Below are positions 1 through 10,366 of a stretch of 64,000 nt of DNA, in pieces. The notes under the pieces are model-generated. The model saw only the letters and a program-made list of their open reading frames with translations. It was not told the origin of the DNA and ran no database searches. Position numbers and translations under genes: made by a program. Positions within the stretch are counted from its first letter, which is position 1. Each line of letters starts with the position of its first letter. This DNA is from Oxytricha trifallax (Eukaryota; Ciliophora; Spirotrichea; Sporadotrichida; Oxytrichidae). The stretch spans positions 1-64,000 of the forward strand of contig ARYC01000670.1 of assembly GCA_000711775.1 (NCBI GenBank). Direction: 5' to 3'.

Positions 1-285
1 TATGCAATGAAATTAAGAAGATAGTTGAGATGGTCATCGTAAAAGCTACAGCATATCCAAGATAATCATTAGATGAGATATACTAGAACAACTACAGAAT
101 GCTAAATTCAAGAGGTATCACAAAGATAAGCAGATAATATTTGTTTGAATTAAGTACAGTAATACTCATTAAATATTCATTAAATTCATAAAAAACCTGC
201 GTTTTCTCTAACAACCCCAATAAGACCCCAACTATACCATACAAATCAAAGCACTTATAAACCTCACTAAGGGGTTTTGGGGTTT
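1..285 (+). mobile_element. TBE transposon copy A, right-end tail
   Basis: This is the 3' end of a TBE cut by the window edge. It repeats bases about 2921-3207 and 5848-6135 with few differences. It holds the last codons of the 57-kDa kinase/zinc-finger ORF and then the terminal inverted repeat, ending in the telomere-like run GGGGTTTTGGGGTTT at 271-285. The next copy begins at once, at GATTAGGCTTC, which is internal TBE sequence and not a left terminus. TBEs are Tc1/mariner-type germline DNA transposons of Oxytricha, removed during macronuclear development. Confidence 0.85.
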
Positions 286-289
286 GATT

Positions 290-1053
290 AGGCTTCTCTT
301 TCTATTCTTCTTCTTAAGGCTTGACAGGCCCTAAGTTTCTTCTCTTACTGCTATCTCCTGCATCTATGTTCATATCTTCTGGCATTTAAATATCATTATA
401 AACTCTCTTGCTAACTTAATGAACCGTCTGCTGTTTTCTATCTCTATGAACCTTAGCATGCTCTTTCATAAGATATAACCCAATGCCAGATTTTCATACA
501 GTTAAATGTCAAAGCTTACTTTAAAGATAAGGATGCTTCTTAAGTTCCTCTAGCCAAGCTGAGCTTATTAAAATGCCTTGCTTCTTCTTGTCTTCAGGAG
601 AGATAGAATATCGTTTCTTATGAGCTTCTTAAAATTATTTATCTGAGATACTCCTCTTTTATTGTACTAAGAACACCAAAGAAGAAGTTCCTCTCTCGTA
701 GTTTATTAGAGAGTTTCTTCTTGGTAGGAAGGTACACTACCACTTCCTCATCTTACATGGCATCCTCATAAAGATTAGTGACTGAAATCTCAGGAGGGTA
801 GTTAGGAATTTCTATTAGTTTAATCTCTTTATTTTTAAAAGCTTTCTTCTCCTCGCAAAGTATTGCTTTCAAGAATGAAATTTTGGTACCTTCCATCGTT
901 GGAAGGAATAAACCAACTGTATAATATGTTATTAGTCATCAAGTTATCTTACCATGTAAAGTTAGGTATCGATAGAGATCTTCTTAACTTCTGAATCTTG
1001 AGATCATTTCTTGAGCCTCGACTCCTTTTCATTTGATCATTGAGTGATTCCAT
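290..1053 (-). pseudogene. TBE 22-kDa ORF remnant (copy B)
   Basis: The start at 1053 reads MESLNDQMK. An apparent 36-base GT..AG intron (GTAAGATAAC..TTATACAG) follows the first exon, and the second exon contains FLPTMEGT. Only TGA is a stop. In this copy the frame is interrupted several times by indels and TGA codons, so it is decayed. The normal 3' end of the ORF is missing because the unit is truncated at the junction with copy A. The role of the 22-kDa product is not established; it is one of three TBE proteins known to evolve under purifying selection. Confidence 0.6.
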
Positions 1054-1199
1054 CTTTGTTCCTCTTCCTATTAATGAATTTCAAATTAAAATTTATAGAC
1101 TTCTGGATACTATTGTTTTAAAATCTTACTATTAAATATGGGCATCTTATAGGAGGTCAACCCTGCAAAGATACGTGGAGATAGTTTGCAGAAGCTGTA

Positions 1200-1450
1200 A
1201 CAAACTGCAGAGATTGAGCTCCATTTTTATCAATTTAGTTCCATTTTATTAGTACTAAATTTGTTTAAATTTAATTAGTACTGGTACTAAATTCGTTTAA
1301 TTTTAATTGGTACCAATTTAATAGTACCAAAACTTAATTAGCACCTAGTTTTAAACTAATGACGTTTTAATGGAAAAGTTCCAAAATGGTTCAAAACCTA
1401 ATTGGTACCAGTACCAACCTGAATTTATTCTCAGTTGGTACCAAACTTAA
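1200..1450. repeat. GGTACC-rich spacer between divergent TBE ORFs
   Basis: The spacer between the 22-kDa and 57-kDa ORFs has many short imperfect repeats around GGTACC, GGTACTAA and TTAATTGGTACC, in both orientations. The same block recurs at about 4150-4385 in copy C. Its place between divergent genes suggests a shared promoter or a binding array, but no factor is recognised. Confidence 0.45.
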
Positions 1451-1620
1451 AAATATTAAGCATCAAATTAGAAAATTTATAATTATAAACTAAGTATAAA
1501 TATGATGTCTAACACCTAAGGATTAGCCATTGTTGTTGCAGTGCCAACTCCTATACAAAGTTAGTATAGCCAGTGAGGTTTTTACTTATTAATAATAGAA
1601 ATTTAAATTTGAATTTAATC

Positions 1621-3070
1621 ATGGCGGCTAACTTAAATCGTAAGGCAGTTTCTCTTGGAACAGGTTAATCATTGCTCAACTTTAGCTCCTCCAAGTAACC
1701 AGAAGTAATTTATATTGAAAAGGAGGTAGAGCTAAGAGCTCTAGAGTTTGAAGCTGAGGTCTTTAAAATTTAAGTTTAAAACAAGAAGTAGAGTGCTGAG
1801 ATGGGAGTTTAAACATAAGTTGAATTGGTTGAGGAAAATAAGAAACAGCAAACAATAGAAAAAATTAAAACATTTTAATGTGAAGACTGCTAAAATTTCT
1901 TCTCAACTGAGTCTAGCTTGAAGAGACACATCAAAATGGTACACTCTGGTAGAGCTAAGATCTACTTCAAGCATGATAAAATAGATGGTAGATATTAATG
2001 CACTACCTGCATGAAGTCTTATACTCACTCAGCCAAAGTAAAGAGACATAAGCAAAAGCATCATTTAAGCGAATTCCTGATTAAAGATGAGGAAACTTAA
2101 AAGCTTGTACCTGCTATAAGAAAAAATAACTCTCTTGAGTCACAAAAAGAACAGTAGGAAGAGACTTAAGAGATAGAAGCGGTTTGAGTCAATGAACCAA
2201 CCAGCAAATGGTATGTATATAGCATGCTTAAAAGAGAGAGCAATGTTTATACCTGCATTAAATGCAGTCGACATAAGCAGCTGTATTTAAAACTATTTTA
2301 ATATTGACGTACCTAACAAGGTAAAACTTATAGTTGTTGATGAATTCGCATACAAGGTATATCCATTCAAGCATCTCATTAAGAACGAGCAATATTAAAA
2401 TGAGTTTGCAAATGAATACATAGTACTGAGAGAAGCTTAGAAAAGTTAATGCAAGAACTTAGCTAAGCTCGATGGAGTTATTCTTGGTCATGGTTTTATT
2501 GCTTTGAGACTCAAGAAGTTTGAAATTACTCTAAGAGAGTATCTCTACCATAATAGATATCCTGATGATTTGAATGAGATACTCACAGATATGACTAAGG
2601 GTGTGAAAGAGCTCCATGATCTAGGGTATGTTCATAGAGATTTGAAGCCAGAAAATGTAATGCTAAATCTCTGCCCTTTAGAAGTTGTAGTCATAGATTT
2701 CAACAGAGCAATAAGACAAGAGATAGTGACTTTTAGCTAAGGTTTTAGGCACTCCAGGATACTTCCCTATAAGAGAGAAATGGACAAATGGCTCTGTGTA
2801 ATGGGATGTTTGGGCGGTAGCTGCAATTATCTTAGAGTGCGATATGGAAAGTATGTCATACTTGGAACAAAACATGAGAAATAATCAATAAGTTTGGCTG
2901 CTAAACATATTAAGCAAGATGAAATATGCAATGAAATTAAGAAGATAGTTGAGATGGTCATCGTAAAAGCTCCAGCATATCCACGATAATCATTAGATGA
3001 TATACTAGAACAACTACAGACTGCTAAATTCAAGAGGTATCTCAAAGATAAGCAGATAAAATTTGTTTGA
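1621..3070 (+). pseudogene. TBE 57-kDa zinc-finger/kinase ORF (copy B, frameshifted)
   Basis: Same protein as the copy C ORF: two C2H2 zinc fingers, then a protein-kinase-like domain with HRDLKPEN. Compared with copy C this copy has one extra base near 2160, one extra T near 2733 and one missing T near 2848, so it cannot be read through. The net length, 1450 against 1449 bases, agrees with those three indels. The start MAANLNRKA and the TGA end match copy C. Confidence 0.8.
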
Positions 3071-3216
3071 ATTAAGTACAGTAATACTCATTAAATATTC
3101 ATTAAATTCATAAAAAACCTGCGTTTTCTCTACTAACCACAATAAGACCCCAACTATACCCTACAAATCAAAGCACTTATAAACCTCACTAAGGGGTTTT
3201 GGGGTTTTTTTGGATT

Positions 3217-3986
3217 AGGCTTCTCTTTCTTTTCTTCTTCTTAAGGCTTGACAGGCCCGAAGTTTCTTCTCTTACTGTCATCTCCTGCATCTATGTTCAT
3301 ATCTTCTGGCTTTTAAATATATATTTATAAAGTCTCTTGCTAACTTAATGAACTGTCTGCTGTTTTCTATCTCTATGAACCTTAGCATGCTCTTTCATAA
3401 GATATATACCAGTGCCAGATTTTCCTACAAAGTTATATGCCAAAGTTTACTTGAAAGATAAGGATGCTTCTTATGTTCCTCTAGCCAAGCTTCAAGCTGA
3501 GCTTATTAGAATGCCTTGCTTCTTCTAGTCTTCAGGAGAGATAGAATATCATTTCGTATGAGCTTCTTCAATTATTTCTCTGAGATACACCTCTTTTATT
3601 GTACCAAGAACGCCAAAGAAAAAGTTCCTCTCTTGTAGTTTATTAGAGAGTTTTTTCTTAGTAGGAATGTAAACTACCACTTCCTCCTCTTAAATGGCAT
3701 CGTCATAAAGATTAGTGACTGAAATCTCAGCGTAGTTAGGAACTTCGATTAGTTTAATCTCTTTATTTTTAAAAGCTTTCTTCTCCTCACAAAGTATTAC
3801 TTTCAAGAATGAAATTTCGGTACCTTCCATCGTTGGAAGGAATAAACCAACTGTATAAGATGTTAATAGTCATCAAGTTATCTTACCATGTAAAGTTAGG
3901 TATAGATAGAGATCTTCCTTACTTCTGAATCTTGAGAGCATTTCTTGACCCTCGACTCTTTTCATTTGATCATTGAGTGATTCCAT
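3217..3986 (-). pseudogene. TBE 22-kDa ORF remnant (copy C)
   Basis: Starts MESLNDQMKRVEGQ at 3986 and has a GT..AG intron of about 36 bases near 3850-3890. Its second exon reads FLPTMEGTEISFLKV and then a Lys/Glu-rich stretch. At least two in-frame TGA codons interrupt the downstream part, and the frame runs into the copy B terminus at the truncated junction. It is read divergently from the 57-kDa ORF. Confidence 0.6.
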
Positions 3987-4547
3987 CTTTGTTCCCCTTC
4001 CTAATAATGAATTTCAAATTATAACTTATAGACTTCTGGATCCTATTGTTTAAAAACTTACTATAAAATATGGGCATCTTATAGGAGGTCAACCCTGCAA
4101 AGATACGTGGAGAAAGTTCGCAGAAGCTGTAACAAACAGCAGAGATGAGCTCCATTTTATCAATTTAGTTCCATTAAATTAGGACTAAATTTGTTTAAAT
4201 TTAATTAGTACCGGTACCAAATTCGATTAAATTTAATTGGTACCAATTTAATAGTACCAAAACTTAATTAGTACATAGTTTTAAACTAATGAGGTTTTAA
4301 TGGAAAAGTTCCAAAATGGTTCAAACCTAATTGGTACCAGTACCAACCTGAATTTATTCTCAGTTGGTACCAAAATTAAAAATATTAACATAAAATTAGA
4401 AAATTTATAGTTATAAACTAAGTATAAATATGATGTCTAACACTAAGAATCAACCATTGTTGTTGCAGTGCCACCTCCTATACAAAGTTAGTATAGCCAG
4501 TGAGGTTTTTACTTATTAATAATAGAAATTTAAAATTGAATTTAAAC

Positions 4548-5996
4548 ATGGCGGCTAACTTAAATCGTAAGGCAGGTTCTCTTGGAACAGGTTAATCATT
4601 GCTCAACTTTGGCTCCTCCAAGAAACCAGAAGTAATTTATATTGAAAAGGAGGTAGAGCTAAGAGCTCTAGAGTTTGAAGCTGAGGTCTTTAAAATTTAA
4701 GTTTAAAACAAGAAGTAGAGTGCTGAGATGGGAGTTTAAACATAAGTTGAATTGGTTGAGGAAGATAAGGAACAGCAACCAATAGAAAAAATTAAAACAT
4801 TTTAATGTGAAGACTGCTAAAATTTCTTCTCAACTGAGTCTAGCTTGAAGAGACACATCAAAGAGGTACACTCTGGTAGAGCTAAGATCTACTTCAAGCA
4901 TGATAAAGTAGATGGTAGATACTAATGCACTACCTGCATGAAGTCTTATACTCACTCAGCTAAAGTAAAGAGACATATGCAAAAGCATCATCTAAGCGAA
5001 TTCCTGATTAAAGATGAGGAAACTTAAAAGCTTGTACCTGCTAAAAGAAAAAATAACTCTCTTGATTCACAAATAGAGCAGTAGGAGAGACTTAAGAGAT
5101 AGAAGCGGTTTGAGTCAATGAACCAACCAGCAAATGGTATGTATATTGCATGCTTATAAGAGAGAGCAATGTATATACCTGCATTAAATGCAGTCGACAT
5201 AAGCAGCTGTATTGAAAACTATTTGAATATTGACGTACCTAACAAGGTAAAACTTATAGTTGTTGATGAATTCGCATACAAGGTATATCCATTCAAGTAT
5301 CTCATTAAGAACGAGCAATATTAAAATGAGTTTGCAAATGAATACATAGTACTGAGAGAGGCTTAGAAAAGATAATGCAAGAACTTAGCTAAGCTCGACG
5401 GAGTTATACTTGGTCATGGTTTTATTGCATTGAGACTCAAGAAGTTTGAAATGACTCTAAGAGAGTATCTCTACCATAATAGATATCCTGATGATTTGAA
5501 TGAGATACTCACAGATATGACTAAGGGTGTGAAAGAGCTCCATGATCTAGGGTATGTTCATAGAGATTTGAAGCCAGAAAATGTAATGCTAAATCTCTGC
5601 CCTTTAGAAGTAGTAGTCATAGATTTCAACAGAGCAATAAGACAAGAGATAGTGACTTTAGCTAAGGTTTTAGGCACTCCAGGATACTTCCCTATAAGAG
5701 AGAAATGGACAAATGGCTCTGTATAATGGGATGTTTGGGCGGTAGCTGCAATTATCTTAGAGTGCGATATGGAAAGTATGTCATACTTTGGAACAAAACA
5801 TGAGAAATAATCAATAAGTTTGGCTGCTAAACATATTAAGCAAGATGAAATATGCAATGAAATTAAGAAGATAGTTGAGATGGTCATCGTAAAAGCTCCA
5901 GCATATCCACGATAATCATTGGATGATATACTAGAACAACTGCAAACTGCTAAATTCAAGAGGTATCACAAAGATAAGCAGATAAAATTTGTTTGA
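4548..5996 (+). CDS. TBE 57-kDa zinc-finger/kinase protein (copy C, intact)
   Basis: An uninterrupted 482-codon frame when TAA and TAG are read as Gln, which matches the known 57-kDa TBE protein. Two C2H2 fingers lie near residues 90-150 (CEDC..H..H and CTTC..H..H). A kinase-like domain follows, with VHRDLKPENVM, then VIDFNRA where DFG is usual, then GTPGYFP and DVWAVAA. The DFN variant leaves catalytic activity in doubt. Being intact while the transposase is absent is notable. The product is thought to act in transposon biology or development; its exact role is unknown. Confidence 0.88.
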
Positions 5997-6118
5997 ATTA
6001 AGTACAGTAATACTCTATAAATATTCATTAAATTCATTAAAAACATGCGTTTTCTCTACTAACCCCAATAAGACCCCAACTATACCCTACAAATCAAAGC
6101 ACTTATAAACCTCACTAA

Positions 6119-6135
6119 GGGGTTTTGGGGTTTTG
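6119..6135 (+). repeat. Telomere-like TBE terminus (G4T4G4T4G)
   Basis: Seventeen bases of G4T4 repeat form the outer end of the TBE inverted repeat, preceded by CTCACTAA. Shorter versions (15 bases) occur at 271-285 and 3193-3207 at the internal junctions. The repeat is identical to the Oxytricha telomere unit and gave the element family its name. Confidence 0.92.
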
Positions 6136-6794
6136 AATGAAGCAAGTATAAATCGATGTAATCAACCTTGAGCTTGGTGAGACTTCTTCTGAGGGCACCC
6201 TCAACGTCGTCTCTTTCTGCTTGCCAGAGCTTAGTGGTGATAAACACATCTTCTCTCTTTACTCCTTCAGCGAAACATTTATAGAAAAATAACAAAATTT
6301 CTAGCATTTAATTAGCAAATATTAATTATTTTCAATCCCAACTTAATGAATTAATAAATAAGCTATTAACAATAACTCTCTTATTTGATTAACTAAGCTA
6401 TTTATATTAATTACTGAGTGCTTTTATTATTAAATCCAAATCATGATAAATTCCTATATTCAAAGATTTTTTATTGAATAGTTTAAAATTAAGATGATTT
6501 TTATATTAATTTAAGCTTTAAATGCTTTTAAAAATCTCCTAAAATTATATTTAATTTTTCATGATGTGAATTTAATGTAATTTTTTTTAATTCTTATAAA
6601 GCATCACCAATAGCACCCTCATTGTCATAGAGTGAGGCGGTATCGATGTGTCTGTATCCGTGTTCAAGCACAGCTGACTTAACAACCTTCTTCAAATCTT
6701 CGTCAAGGGAGTTGAATGTGCCGAGACCGATCTGGGGCATCTTGTTGCCGTTTGATAGGGTTACGTATGGTTGATCTGAACCTTTTCCTTCCAT
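6136..6794 (-). CDS. Aldo/keto reductase 1 (5' part, interrupted by TBE)
   Basis: AKR-family NADPH-dependent carbonyl reductase. The N-terminal MDS (6593-6794) begins [11 protein letters not shown] and shows GLGTF, the YRHIDTA Asp and the catalytic Tyr in SLYDNE. After an IES (6280-6592, pointer AAT at 6277-6279 and 6590-6592) the frame resumes [18 protein letters not shown], with the catalytic Lys, to DLYLLH. There the TBE array begins, inside the conserved LLHW motif. The remaining two thirds must lie left of the window if the gene is functional. Two similar paralogs follow on the same strand. Confidence 0.85.
6280..6592. other. IES in AKR1 (pointer AAT)
   Basis: AT-rich, non-coding, 313 bases. 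Removing it with one AAT copy joins ...GDALQE to CFAEG in frame. The other two AKR genes have an IES at exactly this codon junction. Confidence 0.75.
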
Positions 6795-7006
6795 GTGTTT
6801 ATAATATTATTAAAAACATTCTATAAAGTAGATTTATCTTCCTAAAATTAAAATTATTATAGATTAAAAGATATTTAATTATTTAATAATTGATATTACC
6901 TCATCATCATAATCACACAGCTTTCCTTAAAAGGAGGATTATTAAATTATAATGAGGATGATTATGAAATTATTCTGAAATTAATGAGATATTATAACAA
7001 AACCAT

Positions 7007-8133
7007 TCATGAAAAGTATGGCCAGTTTTTCCAGATACCATAGGAGAAATAAAGTGGATCATAAAATCTGGCACCACAGTTGAGCATATCTATTTGAGCG
7101 TATTCCTCTTCTGTAAGCTTGAAATCAAATATATCTATGTTTTCTCTAAGTCTTCCCTCTTTTGATGTTAATTAAAAAATCAATAAGAGATTAAAAGTTT
7201 ACCAAAATTTACTTGATGTCTTAGGAATCACGATATGGCCTCTATGAGTAGTGTGCCAGTTTAAGATTATTGTGCCAACTGACTTTTCATACTTAGCAGC
7301 GAGTTCAGTAATAATTGGTTCCTTAAGCAAGTTCTTGTCATTGTATTCTGGCTTTTTGAAGGTCCAGTTTGCAGCGCCTAAAGGAGCATAGGCTGTTACA
7401 TGAATGTTGAATTTGTTTCTGATAAAGTCAACGTACTCTTTTTGCATTAAGTATGGATGCAACTCTATAATAAATTAAACAGTCAAAATTAAAGACAAGG
7501 ATTTCTACAATTAAATTCGCTTTATCTAGTTAACAACAGGCTTGATTTTGGCATAGGTTAATAAATCAAGCATCATTGGACTTGAGCAATTGCAAACTCC
7601 AATACTTTTAACCAATCCAAGATCAACTAATCTTTCCATTTGAGCCCAGACTTCATGAGCAGGAGTTTGCTAAACTGGATTTTCAGCATTCCAGTCAATA
7701 TAGGGAGCCATCCAATGAACAAGATATAGATCGAGATATTCTAGTTGAAGTTTAGCAAGTTACGCTCTGCAAGCTACTTCTACGTTTTGTTTATCTGCAT
7801 CATGATAAAGCTTGGTCGTAATGAACAATTCTTCTCTCTTGACTCCTCCCACGGTAATGCATTCTAAATATAAATAAAGTTCTTAAGTTATTCTTTCAAG
7901 GCACAGCCAATCTTTTCCTCATTAAAGTAAACTTTGGCTGTATCTATGTGTCTATATCCATACTTTAAAACTGCATCCTTAATTAACTATTCAATGTTTT
8001 CACCTTCGTCTGCCTTGAAAGTTCCAAAACCAACTTGAGGCATCTTTTGACCATTATTTAGGGTGATAAGTGGATTTCTTGAAGCAATATCGATTGATTC
8101 TTAAGTTAATTAAGGGGTTGTTGAAGTCTCCAT
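7007..8133 (-). CDS. Aldo/keto reductase 2
   Basis: A complete AKR in four MDSs: 7890-8133 (METSTTPQL.., [15 protein letters not shown]), 7523-7865 ([27 protein letters not shown]), 7213-7468 ([20 protein letters not shown]) and 7007-7168 ([13 protein letters not shown].., TGA end). The catalytic Asp, Tyr, Lys and His are all present. IESs are 29 bp (pointer AGAAT), 57 bp (ATA) and 51 bp (ACATCAA); each splice keeps the frame. AKRs reduce aldehydes and ketones with NADPH as soluble TIM-barrel enzymes. The specific substrate cannot be told from sequence. Confidence 0.92.
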
Positions 8134-8309
8134 AATTTTATATTTGTGAAAAATATATTAATATATTACATTTAAAGATATTACTGAAATCTTAAATCCA
8201 TATATTGATTGATTTTATTTCCTACTTAATATTTGAAAGCAAATATAAGAATAAAAGAAGATTTATGAAAAATAAAATTGTGTTTAGAATTAAGAACAAA
8301 AAAACCTTC

Positions 8310-10192
8310 TCACAATTTAGGGAGTTTAGTGCAGTTTTGATCGAAATATGGGAATTTTTACCAAACGCCATTATCCCAGAAAACTGGATCAAAGAATCTA
8401 ACACCACAGTCAAGTGCATCGATCTGAGCGTACTCCTCCTCTGTTAGCTTAAAGTCAAGACAATCAAGGTTTTCTCTGAGTCTTTCGATTTTAGAAGTCT
8501 TAGGGATGACAATGTGACCTCTGTGGTGAACGTGCCAGTTCAAGAGCACTTGTCCAACTGATTTGGAGTGTTTAGCTGCGATTTCGTTAATAATTGGCTC
8601 TTTTAATAAGTTAATGTCGTTGTAAGCTTCGTTCTTTCCTGAGAAAGCTGAAGCACCTAATGGGGCATAAGCAGTCACATTAACGTAAGATTAAAATATA
8701 ATACAAATAACATTGACTCCAAGTCTGTCTCTAGAAAATCTAACTAAATCTTTCTACATTAAGTATGGATGGAGCTCTATAATTATAGAAATTCATGAAT
8801 CTGGTAATATATTTATCCTATTTTAATATTTGATTGACAGCTGGCTTGATTCTTGCATAGCTTAAAATGTCATAGAGCATTTGAGCTGAGCAGTTGCTAA
8901 CACCAATACTCTTTACTAAACCTAGGTCTACGAGTTTCTCCATCTCTTCCCATACTTTATGAGTTGGAAGTGGCTTGATTGGGTTTTCCTTATCTTCCCA
9001 GTTGGACAGTGGGATCATCCAATGGATCAAGAACAAATCAATATACTCAAGTTGGAGTGATTTCAATTGGGCTCTGCATGAAGCCTCGACTTCACACTTG
9101 TCTTCATTTGGCCAAAGCTTTGTGGTGATGAAGAGCTCTTCTCTCTTAATGCCCTCAGCAAAGCATTCAAGAAGAATGAGTTTTTGTTGGAGAAAAAAAT
9201 TCATTATTGATCATGAATTTTTGAAATTAACAAACAGAATATAATTACGTAATTCAATATTATACTTAAAATGAAGATATAATAAAAAGAGAGATGCTAA
9301 AACCTCTCTAGCTTAAATACAAATTAACACAAAATGTTGTGAATTAAGCCAATAATTCAATTTACAATTACCTTAATACACTTTATAAATACTAATTATG
9401 AAACTTTCGTTCATTAATATTAAGTATATTCCTTAAAACACATCATTATGACATTTATTATGCGCACTCCAAAGTATAAGAAAAAATCTTGAAATTAAAA
9501 TAAAATTACTATAAATTTCTAATTTTAGTTAATAATAACTTTAAATTAATAGCTATTTTGCTAATATGCAATGATTTAAATAAATTAAAATTAAGGATAA
9601 TTTATAAGGTATTCACTATATTGACTTTTATATAAAACATTTTTTCGTATAAACCCATTTTATTTTAATGTTTTTATTTATATGTTGTAATTGTATTTAC
9701 AAATTATAAAATAATGACAGTTTATTTATTTTACTTAATTAAAATTTCCCGATGTTATGTATTTTATTAATAATAGAAATTGTTTTAAATTTTTTTATAT
9801 AATCATAATTAAAAGACTTTATCATACTTTTATTCATTTCTTTTAATCTTTTATTTTAATAGGATCACATTTAATTTTCGATAATCTTATTTTAATTATT
9901 AATAAGTTATGCCAATTCTTCTAATCTATTGTCAATTTTTATTTAATTTATCTAAAATTATATTTAAATTTATTAATTATGATTCTTGTAATGCTTCTCC
10001 AATCAATGCTTCATTTCCATATATCTTTGCGGTATCGATATGTCTATAACCGTGCTCAAGAATGGCAGCCTTAACTACATCCTTAAGGTTTCCCTCGTCA
10101 GCTTTGAAGGTACCAAGACCTATTTGAGGCATATTGTGACCTGAGTTAAGGGTTATAAATGGGGTTGTTGGTACTGTAGCGGTTTGCTCCAT
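8310..10192 (-). CDS. Aldo/keto reductase 3
   Basis: Third tandem AKR. The start at 10192 reads MEQTATVPTTPF with GLGTF and [10 protein letters not shown]. MDSs are 9982-10192, 8827-9168, 8710-8780 and 8310-8681. IESs use pointers GAAT (817 bp), ATA (49 bp) and AATGT (33 bp). The catalytic Lys (TTKLW) and His (IHWM) are present. The C-terminus reads DNGVWQKFPYFDQ and ends at TGA 8310-8312; read with the standard code it would seem to stop earlier at a TAA. The first two IESs lie at the same codon positions as in AKR2, while the AATGT IES is unique to this copy. Confidence 0.92.
9169..9985. other. Long IES in AKR3 (pointer GAAT)
   Basis: About 817 bases of AT-rich sequence between GAAT at 9165-9168 and 9982-9985. 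No coding signal, transposon end or repeat was recognised. It sits at the same codon junction as much shorter IESs in AKR1 and AKR2. Confidence 0.75.
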
Positions 10193-10366
10193 TTTCAATA
10201 AATTTTATAAAGATATTTTTAATTATATTTATAGATATTTATGTACAATGATTTTTAGATATAATCTATATTTATTTAACTTTACTTAAACCTTTACAGA
10301 ATAAAACTTCACTTATTTAAATTATTTACCCTTAATTCATTATAATAATAACTTTATACTTTTAAA

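Larger units (their letters stand above)
286..3210 (+). mobile_element. TBE transposon copy B, 5'-truncated, decayed
   Basis: A unit of about 2.9 kb joined head to tail between copies A and C. It contains a broken 22-kDa ORF on the minus strand, an AT-rich divergent spacer rich in GGTACC, and the 57-kDa ORF on the plus strand. It ends in GGGGTTTTGGGGTTT at 3193-3207. A full TBE is about 4.1 kb with a 42-kDa DDE transposase; neither that ORF nor a left terminal repeat is present. Over sampled stretches it is about 95-98% identical to copy C, with several single-base indels in its coding regions. Confidence 0.88.
3211..6135 (+). mobile_element. TBE transposon copy C, 5'-truncated, intact right end
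   Basis: Same structure as copy B: minus-strand 22-kDa remnant, GGTACC-rich spacer, plus-strand 57-kDa ORF, right terminus. The right end is the complete 17-base GGGGTTTTGGGGTTTTG at 6119-6135, followed directly by host sequence AATGAAGC. AAT fits the known ANT target of TBEs. The left edge joins at the same internal TBE position as copy B, give or take a few T residues, so the array looks like duplication of one truncated unit and not independent insertions. The transposase ORF is absent. Confidence 0.9.

Noticed and set aside
5558-5959. 133-codon minus-strand frame over the TBE kinase ORF
   Set aside because: It is antisense to the intact 57-kDa kinase frame and has no family features; it is a shadow.
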